From Microdochium bolleyi (lineage: Eukaryota; Ascomycota; Sordariomycetes; Xylariales; Microdochiaceae), in the NCBI GenBank assembly GCA_001566295.1, contig KQ964267.1, forward strand, positions 70,096 to 134,095: a stretch of 64,000 nt of DNA, read 5' to 3'. The position numbers and the translations under genes are program-made. Shown piece by piece: positions 42,027 to 53,563 of this stretch. Each line of letters begins with the position of its first letter. Position 1 is the first letter of the stretch. The notes under the pieces are model-generated. The model saw only the letters and a list, made by a program, of their open reading frames with translations, was not told the DNA's origin and ran no database searches.

Positions 42027-43464
42027 GCACCCACGCTGTTTCGACCAGGTCGTGACAAGGGGCCAGCCCCGGGTCATGATCCGATCTCACGATGTCTGTT
42101 GAGTTGAGGATGCTGTGCCACTCGGCAAGGAGATGACAGGAGCCTGGGGGACTTTGCAGGTGCCTCTCCGGGTAGGCTTTTCCCTTTCTATCGAGTAGTT
42201 TAAGATACCATGTAGTGACAATATGGGAGGAGCGGGCAGTGAGCCACTTGTGGCTCTACCTTTTCTCTCTTTATGCAAATAAGCATAAACATGCGTTCCC
42301 CTTTGCAAGTTGCGATGAGATGAATGATCGGTGCATGAAGAGTCCTCAGTTATGTGAGTCCAAATATCCCGACTTCATTCCCAAGGTTCGGTGTCGGGGT
42401 GCGGACCCACATATCGTGCGATGCCATTGGTACTTACTCGGTCCCGGTGCCGGCCCCACCCGGCATTCTCCGGGGATCCACGGTATCGGAGCCCGCGCTT
42501 GGACAGAGATGGCTAGCCGCCATCGTTCCCCGTGGGGACTCTTCCTTGAAAGCGACGTCGAATTCAGAAGTGATACTGAGGCTCAGTGCCAGCTGGGGCA
42601 GTTTCTCAGTGGGTGAAAGTATCGAAGTGCCTATAGTTGCTAAGAGGAGGTTGCGCCTTAACCGTTGAGACTCCATACGCATGGTCTGGCGGCGTGAGCG
42701 TTCCGACCAGTTGCAACCCCTACTTAAACCACACATGAAAGTGTTGTACATGCCACGCCACGAATGCTCCATGGGCATTCTGATACAGACATTGTTTTCT
42801 TTCAGTTGAACATGTTACACATATTTACTCGTCTTCCGCTCTTAACCCTCCATGTATCTCAACTCCTTAGCAATGCTCTTTATGAAACAGTGTTTAAAAT
42901 TCAAAATAAAACAAAAAGACTTCTGAAGGTTAATGCCGCTCGGATAGTCCGTGAGCTTGCTGTAGACAATATCATCAAGAAATAGTCCCATGTCTAAAGA
43001 ATATCCCTTACACAATGTCGCGCACGATCTTGGGGGCCACTATGCTTCGGAGCACGCAGAATAATTGAAATGCTGGATAGTGCCACTGGGAACTTACCCA
43101 ACGCTTGAGGAGGGATCAAATAGACAGGCAGGCCGGCCAGGTGCCACAAGCAAGCCCATTTTCGCAGACATGAGGCGAGCTCAATCATCGCCTAGACTCG
43201 GGCATTATAAAGGGGCACGGAAGACGGCCCGAGCCGACGCCACATCGAGCTGTTGTGCCCCAAGCGACTTATGCAGATCTTGTTCCACAACAACCGCGCT
43301 AACGCCCGCGTCTGCACTGGTTATGCCCGTGCATGTCTCAGCTGGCTACACCGCGATGTTGCTCCATAGCCGCCCAGCGCCGCATCGTCGCGACGTGCCG
43401 CAACTCTCTCCTCACGCTGTCAAGCACACGACACACATCACCACGCCCGTCGGCTCGCCCAGTC
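42027..43464. other. intergenic region, no gene seen
   Basis: PTR2 3' flank, then an AT-richer part (42780-42990) without coding character. A TATAAAG at 43206-43212 may serve the gene at 43465. Confidence 0.45.
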
Positions 43465-44433
43465 ATGCAGCTGCAACTCCTCGGCAAGGTCACGACGTAC
43501 GCCGTCACGTCGTTCCTAGGCTGGACAGGTCAGATCCAGGACACACCTGGCGAATCTTCATTGCGGCAGCTCAACACCCTGATGCACACCCACTACACCT
43601 CCGCCAAGAAGGAGGCACTGGCCCTCGCAGGCCCCGTGATCGTGGCAGACGCTTTTCGGGTGACACTTGTACAGCACGACCGCCGCGAGACAGTCTCCTA
43701 CATGGACGACCTCACCAACGACCTCAAGGCCATGGCCCACGTGCCGCTCGCCATCACTGTCGTCACCCAGAACGAAGCAGACGACGCGTTGTTCCGCCTG
43801 CCCGAGCCCAAGCGGCGCGTCCTGGCTGACTACCGCGCCGCCCTCAAGCGGGCAAGTGACAATCTCGATGCCGCCGGCTTCAGCACGCACCAGCACAAGC
43901 GCCAGGAACGCATCGTCCAGGCGGCAGACACTGCCCTCGAGGCCCTGACCAGCGAGTCCGGTATGTCTCGCGCCGCCTTTGAGGCCTTTGCCAACACGAC
44001 GGCCCCGCTGGCGATGGACAATGTCCGCGACGCCGCGATCCGCATGCTCGACGCCATCAACGCGCAGGTCACCGAGTGGCGCCGCACCGCCCTCGCCGCC
44101 GAGCACGCCTGGGCGCACCTGCGCGTCGTCGTGGTCAGCCCGCACATGCCCCGCCGCGGAGCACTTGCTGGGCAGTACTTTGAGCGCATGATGCTGCATG
44201 CCCGCCAGGATCCCGATGGGGAGGGCCCAGCCGTGGACGAGTCCCGCGTGCTGTACATGGAGGACAACTTTCGGACGGGCGTGGACAGCGCGTTGAACCT
44301 GCTGGCCACGCACATTGTGGACTCGAGCGTAGGGACCGCGTTACTGGGCGACGCTGGGCGGCTGCACCGGGATATCCTGGCGGATGCGGCTGCTCGGCAT
44401 CTGGACGAGATGGACTTGCCGACATGGCCGTGA
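43465..44433 (+). CDS. conserved-looking hypothetical protein, intronless
   Basis: Single exon, 322 residues. The start is the ATG at 43465 (MQLQLLGKVTTYAVTSF); the frame extends upstream to 43333 but that part is low quality. The N terminus has a weak hydrophobic stretch (residues 1-20) that is not a clear signal peptide. The body is helix-rich with LHLRVVVV-like text (AHLRVVVVSPHMPRRGA) and a C-terminal YMEDNFRTGVDSALNLLATH. The pattern resembles broadly distributed fungal proteins of unknown function. No catalytic motif is obvious. It may be cytosolic or membrane-associated. Confidence 0.75.
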   Translation: MQLQLLGKVTTYAVTSFLGWTGQIQDTPGESSLRQLNTLMHTHYTSAKKEALALAGPVIVADAFRVTLVQHDRRETVSYMDDLTNDLKAMAHVPLAITVVTQNEADDALFRLPEPKRRVLADYRAALKRASDNLDAAGFSTHQHKRQERIVQAADTALEALTSESGMSRAAFEAFANTTAPLAMDNVRDAAIRMLDAINAQVTEWRRTALAAEHAWAHLRVVVVSPHMPRRGALAGQYFERMMLHARQDPDGEGPAVDESRVLYMEDNFRTGVDSALNLLATHIVDSSVGTALLGDAGRLHRDILADAAARHLDEMDLPTWP

Positions 44434-46009
44434 CACTCGAGCGTGGTTGAGGGGCCCGTATTCCCGCTTGTATCCATGCATCATTCCTTGCGCGAATTGG
44501 CAAGGTACGAGCCGTGTATGTGATGTTCGTACACCACCGCGGCATGTGATGAACGGCAGAAAAGCTGGCGGCACAGGACCGGAGAATACGGGCAGGTGGC
44601 AGGGCAGCGGCGCGCCGGGCATGCTGGTTGGTTTCCATCGTGTACATTGGGCAATCCATCATGCCATAGACGACAGAGACTCCCCCCGACAGACCGACTG
44701 TCTGTGGAGCAAGTTGCGTTGACGATACGAGTAGCCCCTCACAAGCCTATCCGGTTGCATATGCCCGTGAGAGTTGTCACTCAGAACTTGCGGTCCATGT
44801 CAGCAGGTGACGGTCTTCCTGCCGTCTGAGTTGATGCGAGCATAAAATTGGTTTCTTCCCCCGGACCTGCCCATTGTTCCGGCAGGTACTTTCAAGACGC
44901 TGTCCAACATGGCCTATCACGTATCACCACAGGCAGAGGCGCCTATCCGTCGCAACCCCAGAGCCCCCACGCCAAGCCGTTTATAAGGGCTGCAAATGGA
45001 AGGTTGCGACGAAACACGCAACCTAGTACAGCTAATAGTCGCAGCAGATGCCGATGGTAAGCTCATGCATGCGAGTCAGTGCACAAGTCCTGCGCGGATG
45101 CCATGCATCGCGTGTGGTCCTGCTCGTATCAATGGCAACATCCCGCTCGTGTCCATGCCATCTCTGCCAAGCCGTAGCTGACCTACCCAGACGGGAAAGG
45201 ACGCCTGGAGACAAAAGCTAGTTGTGGTTGCTGCTCGAGTGCCATCTTGGCGCTGGCAGGCCGAGTGCACGGAGCTGCCCCTTTGGAGGGATCTACGACA
45301 TCCCATAGAAGCGTAACGCGCGTTCGGAGCACGTTACGACAGTTTCAAATAAGGTTGATCCTTTCCCCGCATGGCACCCTGCTGGCCGTGGGTATGAGTC
45401 CAATTGGCGGTGACTGATTCTCGCACCCCTGCCAACAATACAACACTGTCGATCGACATTATTCGACTGCACCCTCCGATTCGTTGCAGGATTCAAGAGG
45501 TGCAGGGCCCAGTACTGAGCTTCCTTTCCGGGAGGCCTGGCGCCTGCCCAGTTGCCGGCCGATAGCACGGCTTATCCTGCCATCGCGTCCTGTCGACGGA
45601 CTATATGAGCGCTGTGCAGATGACGTGCTGGCCATCAAGGTTGCCCGAGCTCTTGCAAAGAGCAGGTGCCACTGCCGATGTGTGGCAGTGGCCTCCAGGG
45701 GTCTTCTGCGTTGGCGGGCCCTGCTTTGGTCCCCGGGCCACTCTGCCAATGCTGCTAGCCTGGAGGATCGACATGTGTGCTGGCGGTGCGCGACCTGCCA
45801 ATAGACTCGCCAAGAACGTAGAGCGCGTGGTCGCTTGCTGTGTGGTTGGTTGTCACCTTCTGCATCCGACCACCTATGCTTCGACGTGACCTCGTGATAG
45901 CGATACTCCGCAGCCTAGCGTGAGAAACAACACGCGGTTGTGCCTGGCGATCATCTCGACACGGCGGTTGCCCGAGAGAGCCGATGCATCTGCTATGATG
46001 TTCGAGATG
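44434..46009. other. intergenic region, no gene seen
   Basis: Many short frames on both strands, none with domain character. It ends in the promoter of the trypsin gene. Confidence 0.45.
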
Positions 46010-46017
46010 TATATAAG
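46010..46017 (+). promoter_or_regulatory. TATA box of the trypsin gene
   Basis: TATATAAG about 116 bp upstream of the ATG at 46126. A CATCATCAT-type CA-rich leader follows. Confidence 0.5.
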
Positions 46018-46125
46018 TGGCCTCTGATCGCGCCTCATTTGTCATAATCTTCCATCCAGCTCATCATCATCAGCAAAGCCAGCCAGTTCCCGCCCATCCT
46101 CACTCCCAGACACCCCATCCTCATC

Positions 46126-46947
46126 ATGCTTCCCACCACCAAGCTCGCGGCGGTCCTCGCGGTCCTGCCTGCCCTTGCCGCTGCCGTGCCCTCCACCAAG
46201 CCCTTCCCTGCTCCCGCGGCCCAGGACGACGTCACCGAGGGCACCTCCGAGATCCAGATTGTCGGTGGCGAGGCCGCCAGCGCCGGCGACTTCCCCTTCA
46301 TCGTCTCCCTCGGCCGCAGCGGCGGCTCGCACTTCTGCGGCGGCGTCCTGCTCAACGCCAACACCGTCGTTACTGCCGCCCACTGCTCCGTCGGCCAGTC
46401 CGCCTCCTCCGTCACCGTCCGCGCCGGCTCGCTCAACCGCAGCTCCGGCGGTACCCTGGTCGGCGTCTCGCAAATCCTCGTCAACCCGACCTACTCCGCC
46501 TCCGGCACCAACAACGACGTCGCCCTCTGGCGCCTGTCTACTCCGATCGCGGCCAGCGGCAGCATCGGCTACGTCACCCTGCCCGCCCAGGGCTCCGATC
46601 CGGCCGGCGGCGTCTCCGCCACCACCGCGGGCTGGGGCACCACCTCCGAGGGCGGCTCCTCACTGCCCACCGCCCTGCGCAAGGTCACCGTCCCCGTCGT
46701 CAGCCGCACCACCTGCGCCTCGGCCTACGGCGGCAGCCGCATCACCAGCTCCATGATCTGCGCCGGCCTCCCCGCTGGTGGGAAGGACTCGTGCCAGGGC
46801 GACTCGGGCGGTCCCATTGTCGAGACCGCCTCCAAGACCCTCATCGGCCTCGTCTCCTGGGGCGACGGCTGCGCTCGTGCCAACAAGTACGGCGTCTACA
46901 CCCGCGTCGGCAACTTCGTCACCTGGATCAACCAGAACAAGTGGTAG
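46126..46947 (+). CDS. secreted trypsin-like serine protease (S1A)
   Basis: Single exon, 273 residues. Signal peptide 1-20, propeptide 21-44, then mature enzyme from IVGGE (45-49). The catalytic triad is complete: His86 in TAAHC, Asp131 in NNDVAL and Ser227 in GDSGGP. Asp221, six residues before the serine, gives trypsin-type Arg/Lys specificity. Six cysteines fit three disulfides. The activation sequence before IVGG ends in Gln (TSEIQ), not Arg or Lys, so self-activation by trypsin cleavage is not expected. Fungal trypsins are secreted and are enriched in plant- and insect-associated Sordariomycetes. It is strongly GC3-biased, which suggests high expression. Confidence 0.95.
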   Translation: MLPTTKLAAVLAVLPALAAAVPSTKPFPAPAAQDDVTEGTSEIQIVGGEAASAGDFPFIVSLGRSGGSHFCGGVLLNANTVVTAAHCSVGQSASSVTVRAGSLNRSSGGTLVGVSQILVNPTYSASGTNNDVALWRLSTPIAASGSIGYVTLPAQGSDPAGGVSATTAGWGTTSEGGSSLPTALRKVTVPVVSRTTCASAYGGSRITSSMICAGLPAGGKDSCQGDSGGPIVETASKTLIGLVSWGDGCARANKYGVYTRVGNFVTWINQNKW

Positions 46948-47570
46948 ATGCTGTCTGCCTGAGATGTATAAGGCTTCCAGCCTGATGGGATGAACTGGGT
47001 CCTCTGGGAAGGGACTTAAGACAATGTGCTTGCAACGATGTTTGTGTTATGAATGACTGGTGGTGGCTGCTGAGTAAGTGTCTTTGGACACATCTGGATC
47101 GTTCTCTTCTTGACCATAGCTTTACTTACCTCTGTGAGCTTCGAGCTCGCAGAGTAGTATATACGACTCATATCTGCACATTTTCCTCGTCACTGTAGTG
47201 ATCCATATCAAGAACGCGAGCAATACACTTGAACGCTACGAGTTGCTAAGCTAGACTACAAGTTGTCGAGGCATGTGATTACAAGCTCGGCCCCAGCCAG
47301 CGACGCCAGGAGTCATCGAGTACCACCGAACCTTCAAGAGCAGAAAGTGCTCCGCGAAGCTAAGCCCGCATTCCCACCACAGGCAAATTGCACTTGGCCA
47401 CGAACTGCCCGTCCTGGCGATGGCCCCTTAGGACCGCGCTCCCGGCTCCCGGCCACTGGGCTCTCGTCGCCGAGATCTTTGCGGTTCTTTCCTGGAGAAT
47501 CTTGTGCATGATACCCACCGACGGCCTCTGCAACAGTTTAGAGAGCCGACAGCTTTGGGACGAAATCAGG
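46948..47570. other. intergenic region, no gene seen
   Basis: Trypsin 3' flank; no coding character. Confidence 0.5.
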
Positions 47571-48059
47571 TCAGAGCCCGAGCAGATCCATGGTTCCCCC
47601 TTCCGTCCCTTGCCGGATTGAATCGAAAAACCCATGTGCCAACCATTCAGGGTTGGTGAGTATCTCGCCACTGTATATGAACAATACGTTAACGCCCTTG
47701 GCCTTGGATCCTCCAAGCACCTGTGCCCAGAATGCACCGAAAAGGTCCGGCCGCATTGCACCAAAGTTGGTCACGAGCTATGCCACAGCGAGACTAGCAA
47801 AGCGCAGCAGGAAGAATATGGCCTGCCGCCTCGAAACGGCAGACGGCCCATGAACTACCAGCGCCTCTGCCGTCCTTTCCAAGACAAAAATCCAGGCGGA
47901 AGCATCACCAGAGCAACTGGCGGAAAGGACTCGGCTGTAGGAGTCTGCGAGGACCACCGGCAACCCCTGTCTCCAATGTACAGGCCGATTTTGCGCGGAG
48001 CGAGCTGTACAGGACCAATTTCCCCTCCACAAACAGCGCGGATCATCCGTGCAGGGCAA
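47571..48059 (-). pseudogene. possible decayed membrane-protein fragment
   Basis: Minus-strand text reads RQAIFFLLRFASLAVA, a stop, then LVTNFGAMRPDLFGAFWAQV and NVLFIYSGEILTNP in the same frame. Hydrophobic segments separated by charged residues recall the middle of an MFS carrier. A nonsense codon splits it, and neither end can be extended. Treat it as a possible relic only. Confidence 0.25.
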
Positions 48060-48529
48060 ATGCCGCTATCGTCACCGAAAGGAAAGAAGAGCCAGAGGCG
48101 ACTACGTGAATGAAACACACACACCAAGACCGATAACGGACGATTCCGAGAAGGAATGCTTGGGTCCTGGCTACGGGGACCGTGAAAGACGTGGTTTGGT
48201 AACTCCCTTTTTGCACAGGCGTGAAAGGCGGTATCTGCGATGCCTACATGTCGCGAGGCCGGAGAAGCGCCAGTAGCTGTCCCTGTGGTTTCAATCACGT
48301 AGATCTCCAAATTGAACGTCATACACGGGCCGGAAATGACTGTTTGTTCGTTCTCAAAGTATATACAAGAAACAATCGAAGTGATCTTCCGTAGAGACTG
48401 GACTGTGACAGGTAACATGTATAATGGAGAGCCCGGGCCAAATCGCAAAACGGGCCGATAACCGACCACAGCAGGTCCATTGGGCCCGGGTACGAATGAT
48501 CAAGCTCCGCACATGTAAGCGATGCTGAA
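48060..48529. other. intergenic region, no gene seen
   Basis: 3' flank of the multicopper oxidase gene; nothing else supported. Confidence 0.45.
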
Positions 48530-50718
48530 TCACAACTTAAAGCGACGGTACCTGGGGATGGCACCGGTCATGCCAGCCTCCTTGCAGTCCTCCGGCGAGC
48601 GCTTGCTGTTCACACCCAGAGCCTTCAAGACGCCATCCAGCTCCGAGTAAGGCTACAGCTTGCGTTAGCATCATGCCTTGAATGTTCCCAAGCAAAGAAG
48701 TGGATGGTGTGGCAACATACCTGCTCTCTCGCGAGCGTCTCGATCTTGGCAGTGATGGCCTGCTCCGTGAACGGTCCGCTCCTGCCGGTCAAGTCGGAAC
48801 GAGTAAATGATACCGCCCGCCAGCGCTGGTCCATGGGATCCGAGAAGTCCGTGGTCTCGTTGTACCCGAAGTTGGCGATCTGGGTGACGTTGAACGCGGC
48901 CATCATGTCCGAATCCTCATGGATAAGGTTGTGGCAGTGAAACATGTACAAGCCGTTCCACGGCTGGAAATGCGCTTCCACGCGCACAGTCTCTCCGCGG
49001 CCGAGCCACACGACGTCCTTAAGACCGGCCGCCTCGTATGGCTGGACTGTGTTGCGTAGACTCGTGCGGCCGCCCGTCCGGGAGATGACCTTGAAGTCTA
49101 CCAGGTGCACGTGGATAGGATGTGTCCATCCGCCTGTAATGACCAGGTTAGTTAGCAACAATTATCTATTGGAGGTCGCGGTCAGGGAGGTACGTACCGC
49201 TGGAGTTCTCGAGTTCCCAGATCTCCACAGTTCCCCGTGGGACTTTGGCCAGAACGCGGTTGTTCACGTCTGCGAAGCCTACGCCGTTGATTTCCCACTG
49301 CCCATTAGACCGGTGGAATCTGAACTGGTGATCTGGGCTCTGGTTCTGCTTTGCCGGCGGGAATGGCACGGTCCGGAGTTCCGAGGGCACTCTGGACGGG
49401 TCTGCCACGGCGTTCGAGCCCACGACAAAGCGCATGACCTTGTCCGTGTGCTCGTACTCGTCGTCAACAGCAATGTCTCCAGACTGAGGGACATGCCGCA
49501 GGTCTACGGTCTGTCCAGCGAGCCCGGAGAAGTCGACGACAATCTCGTACCGCTCGCCATTGGATATGTACATCTCGCGGGTCGGCACAGGGCGCTCCAG
49601 CAGGCCCGCGTCCGAGGCGATGACCTGGAACTGGATCCTGCCGTTGGGAGCGGCCGGGGTCGCAAAGTACAGGTTCCACGTCCGGGAGACGGCCGCGTCG
49701 AGGAGGCGGAACCGGTACTTACGCGGCTCGACGTTAAGAAAGGGCCACGGTTGGCCGTTGACGTGAATCACGTCGCCCCAAAGGGACTCCTTCTCGCCGA
49801 CGGTGCTCTTGACAGTGCCGTCCTCGTTGTAGACCCGCGAGGTGAGGATCAGCGGGATATCGTACTTGCCGTATCCCGAAGGCAGGCCGAGGGCATCTTC
49901 CTTCTCGTCGTGGAGGATGTAGGCGCCGGCCTGGCCAAGGTAGGCATTTTCGGCTGTCTTGTGCATAGCATGGTCCTATGGCGAGTTAGTAGGTGCTCTA
50001 AGCTCAGGAGGTACTTCAAAAGGGTCCCCACGTGATACCACAAAGTGCGGGCACTTTGAAAGTTGGGAAAGTAGTCTGATGATGTGTCAGTATGCTCATC
50101 AAACGTTTACGCTGCTGGGAGGGAGGGAGGGGGGGGGTTTGCTGACAGTCTTTGTATTGCCCGGGGAAGGTGAGATCTTCGGCCCACCCATCAAACGGAG
50201 CTCGCGACGGGCTACCGTGCAAATGGACAGACGTCTCGTCTCTCGCACTGTTGATAATGCGTACAACAGTCTCCGTGCCGACCGGGACGATAAAAGTAGG
50301 GCCCGGTGCGATGCCGTCGTAGCCTACGAGCTGGGCCGGCTTGAGGTTCGGGTAGATCTGCTGCGTGAACGGCTTGATCTCGAGCTCGTAATAGAACATC
50401 TGTTTGCCTGTGACAGGATTCGTCACAGTCCTAAGGAAGTGTCAGAATTGTCAGGCTGTGTAAACGAGTGGAAACCTCCGCTCACATCTTCGGCTGCTTC
50501 TGAGGGGGAATAGGAAGGGGCATCCTGTAAAGAAGCGAGTAAACAGGGCTGTCCCATTTCTCCTTCATGATCCCGACAGTCCCAGGCTCATCCTCGACAA
50601 TAGCAGCGAGAGCCATGGACTCCTCGACTGGGATATCGGACGAGATGACTTCCTGGGCCGAGACAGTGGAAACGAGCCAGGCGGCCAGGGCCATCAAGCC
50701 CGGTTGAACGGCGCGCAT
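48530..50718 (-). CDS. bilirubin-oxidase-like multicopper oxidase, secreted
   Basis: Six exons: 50718-50486, 50430-50147, 50075-50032, 49975-49198, 49133-48721 and 48652-48530, giving 624 residues; all five introns (55-71 nt) keep phase. Residues 1-22 are a signal peptide (to VSAQ). All four copper-binding signatures are intact: HLHGSPSRAPFDGW, WYHDHAMHKTAEN, THPIHVHLVDF and HCHNLIHEDSDMM. The axial Met in the last motif marks a type-1 copper site like that of bilirubin oxidases. Landmarks NAYLGQAGAY and PQSGDIAVDD fit that subfamily. It oxidises phenols, bilirubin-like pigments or metal ions while reducing oxygen to water. Intron 2 contains a C homopolymer on the coding strand. No partner genes adjoin it. 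Confidence 0.95.
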
Positions 50719-53475
50719 GATGAGGCGATCGAGAAGGGATCAAAGGGGGAGGAATCTTTTGAGGAATCAACTGGCAGGACCGGGAGTGGTATCTGGAAGA
50801 CTTGGCCTGGCGAGCTCGAAATTTTCCTTTCTGTCACGAATCTGTTTGTGACTTTATACATTTTCTCTCCCAAAAAGAGGCCATGAGTCGACTCGACAGT
50901 ACGTATTTCCTAACGATAACCTTCTGCTCGTGCTCGGCTGTGAGGACCCGACCACGCGCCATGTCTGATTCAAGCTGTAAGTCTAATCCTTCCCAGACCC
51001 ATCGAGGGAGCCGCCTGACCGAGCTACAATCTCGATCCTCGCTGTCGAACGAGTGGAGTCGGAAATGGATTGTGGCAGCCGGTGAAGACCACGCTGCCCC
51101 GATCTGGCAAAGGACTTTGGCGATATATCGTTGATTGGACTTGCGTGCCCAGAGATCTCGCCTGGACATCCGAAGACGCAGTGCGACATAAAACTGGATG
51201 GAGGGCTCCGCTTGGTCAGTGCTTTGTAAGGTTCCCAGATCTTCCCGAGTCAAGCTCGAGGAGAACTCCGGTCAACCCTCTGTACACCCAAGATGGCGGA
51301 TGGTGGTGGAGGCCGAGTCACGGATGCGGAGACTCATCATCTCCGCTACCAGGAACTTCATGAGGCTTGCACCGGTATAGGCATGCCAAGACTCGCCACG
51401 ACCACTCGGGAGGCAGCCGGAGCCGCGTGCAGACCATCCACCCGCTCCATACCGATCATGCGACCAGCAGGGACCAGGCCTTGTATACATCCACGCGCGG
51501 GCTCGTACAGCTCACCGCACGCGGCAGCTCAGGTGCCAAGAAAGCCGATGCGACCCGTCTAATAAGGCCTTGCAGCGAGGAGAAACAGCAAGGGCAAGCG
51601 GGCTTTGCACGACTCGGGTGTCCGGGGTCGTCGGAGCTGTTTCCGTTTATCATAGAAGGACCCCCGCGGAGAGGCGGACGCCAAGAACGCGTGGGCCACT
51701 GAAAAGTTCCATGCCGGAAAGAAGACAAGACAGCGAGGAATCGACACGGCTGAAGCTGCAAGGTACACTTGCATATGCGGAAGAGTTTCAGCTGGCTGGG
51801 GTCTTTCACTCTAGCCTGATGGCACGACGCGGCGGTGCAGTGGCCATGCCCTCTTGACTGATCTGATTGTGCTTCCTCTAAAGCCTGGGGAAAGGGGGAA
51901 AGATGACTATTTGCAGAAAAACCTCGCCGGCTTCGAAACAACATATAACAGTTCCGGCATATGCGCATGTAGAATTACGGCCAGCGTAGCATTGCAAGGT
52001 TTGACTTTGCATTTCTTGGGCGACCCTTGGAGCGTCCCGTGGTATCCTCGTCTGGTTTCCAACCCCTACCAGAGCAGGAAAAACGGCCTGTGCATACTGA
52101 ATCAAGCAACAAATCCCCGCAGACCAAGCATTGGCAGGATGCATTGATCATGAGCCGCACAGGCCGTCGGAACAAGTTTACCGCCGTTTAAGCTTTGCGG
52201 GCACAAGGCACTGTGTGCATTGGAATCTCTTGGTCAGTGCTTAGCAAGTCATGTAGGTGTAGGAAAACCCCGGCTCCGAGACCTGCCAAGGCCGTTGTGC
52301 CCTGAATCGCGGCAGCCTCGTGCCGTCATGTCATGGGGCCCCCCATCACGAGTATAACGCCTAGCCGGGCCACGCGCTGGGCTGGGCCCCCACACTGGAG
52401 ACTATACAGAATGGCAAAGCTGTGCGGCCCTCAGGGTTGCACCCGGAGCTCGAAGAGGCTCATCGTCCGCGGCTGCAGGCGATGATTACTCGCGGTGGCG
52501 CACGGCTGGCGTTGACGACATGGGGCGCTTCGGATCCTCCCGCGGAGCCATGGGTGAGGCCTGGAGGTCTAGTCTCCGCTGATCCCTGCCGACTCTGGCA
52601 GTCACATTGCTAAAATAAGCCACTCACGTTTTGCTTCTTGCCGGGATGCAGGACCTTTGCCGGGGCTCGGTCGAGCCACCGGGGACCTTGTGCACGGTCT
52701 CGTGGGCTACACACGGCCAGACACGGAGCGTGGGGCTGTTCGCCAGTCTATAAGGTTAGCAACGTCGCATCGCCAGGCGGTAGGTACGCTATGGCTTGCA
52801 TCGGCCCTTGTATCGTGCGCTTCACTGTGTCCATTGTATGCAGCATCAAGGGGCCCGACAAAGCGTGGGGCCATGGCAGCACGTGTCGTCGAGAAGAGGC
52901 TTGCTGTTTAAGGTAGGTTTGCAAAACTTCCGTGGGCGCCACCGATACGACGTTCCACCGTACCAAGACTTTGGACTTTCTTCTTCTTCGGAAGCATGGC
53001 AGGAGATCAGTGACAGGTCAGAGGCAACAGGATGATGTGCCTACTGCGGCTAAGTTCTGAGATCCCTGGTCAATAACCCGGGAACCCTTAACATAAGGGT
53101 CCAGGGGTTCGGGGAGCGGGTTACGGGAATGTTCGGGCACTTTCTCGCCAAGAGTCCATGGTTTGTGCTCGAGTCTGCATGAAGCGGCCCATTTGATTGT
53201 TCAGCCAGGCGAGATCATGGTCATTCACAGCATCACCCTTGATGAGTTCCTCACAGTGCCTCGCATGCACAAAGGGGGAAGCGAGATGGCTCGCATTCAC
53301 AAGATCTTGGCGCTCCAGACCGCGAGTCGGTTAGGCCACCCAAAGCTGTGGCATGGGAACATCAGGATTAGCCAACGCAAGCTCGCTTCCGCTTGCCCGA
53401 GCGGACATCCAATCTCCTGAGCTGTGCCATGGTGACTCTGTCGAGCGAGTTATACCTCACGATGAGGCTCAGATC
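50719..53475. other. 2.8-kb gene-poor region
   Basis: Frames of 60-170 codons overlap on both strands without recognisable domains. A short inverted-like segment AACCCTTAACATAAGGGTCC lies near 53085. Its first 100 bp are the multicopper oxidase promoter. Confidence 0.4.
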
Positions 53476-53481
53476 TATAAG
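53476..53481 (+). promoter_or_regulatory. TATA box of the secreted-protein gene
   Basis: TATAAG 88 bp before the ATG at 53564. Confidence 0.4.
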
Positions 53482-53563
53482 TATGAACTTCCTTCCACGT
53501 TGAACAGCCTGAGATAAGCCAGGAGCAGCCTTCACCCAAGCAGCTCCTTCAGCAACAGCCGCC

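Noticed and set aside
50834..51253. 139-codon minus-strand frame upstream of the multicopper oxidase
   Set aside because: No motif, no plausible promoter context, and it overlaps other equally weak frames.
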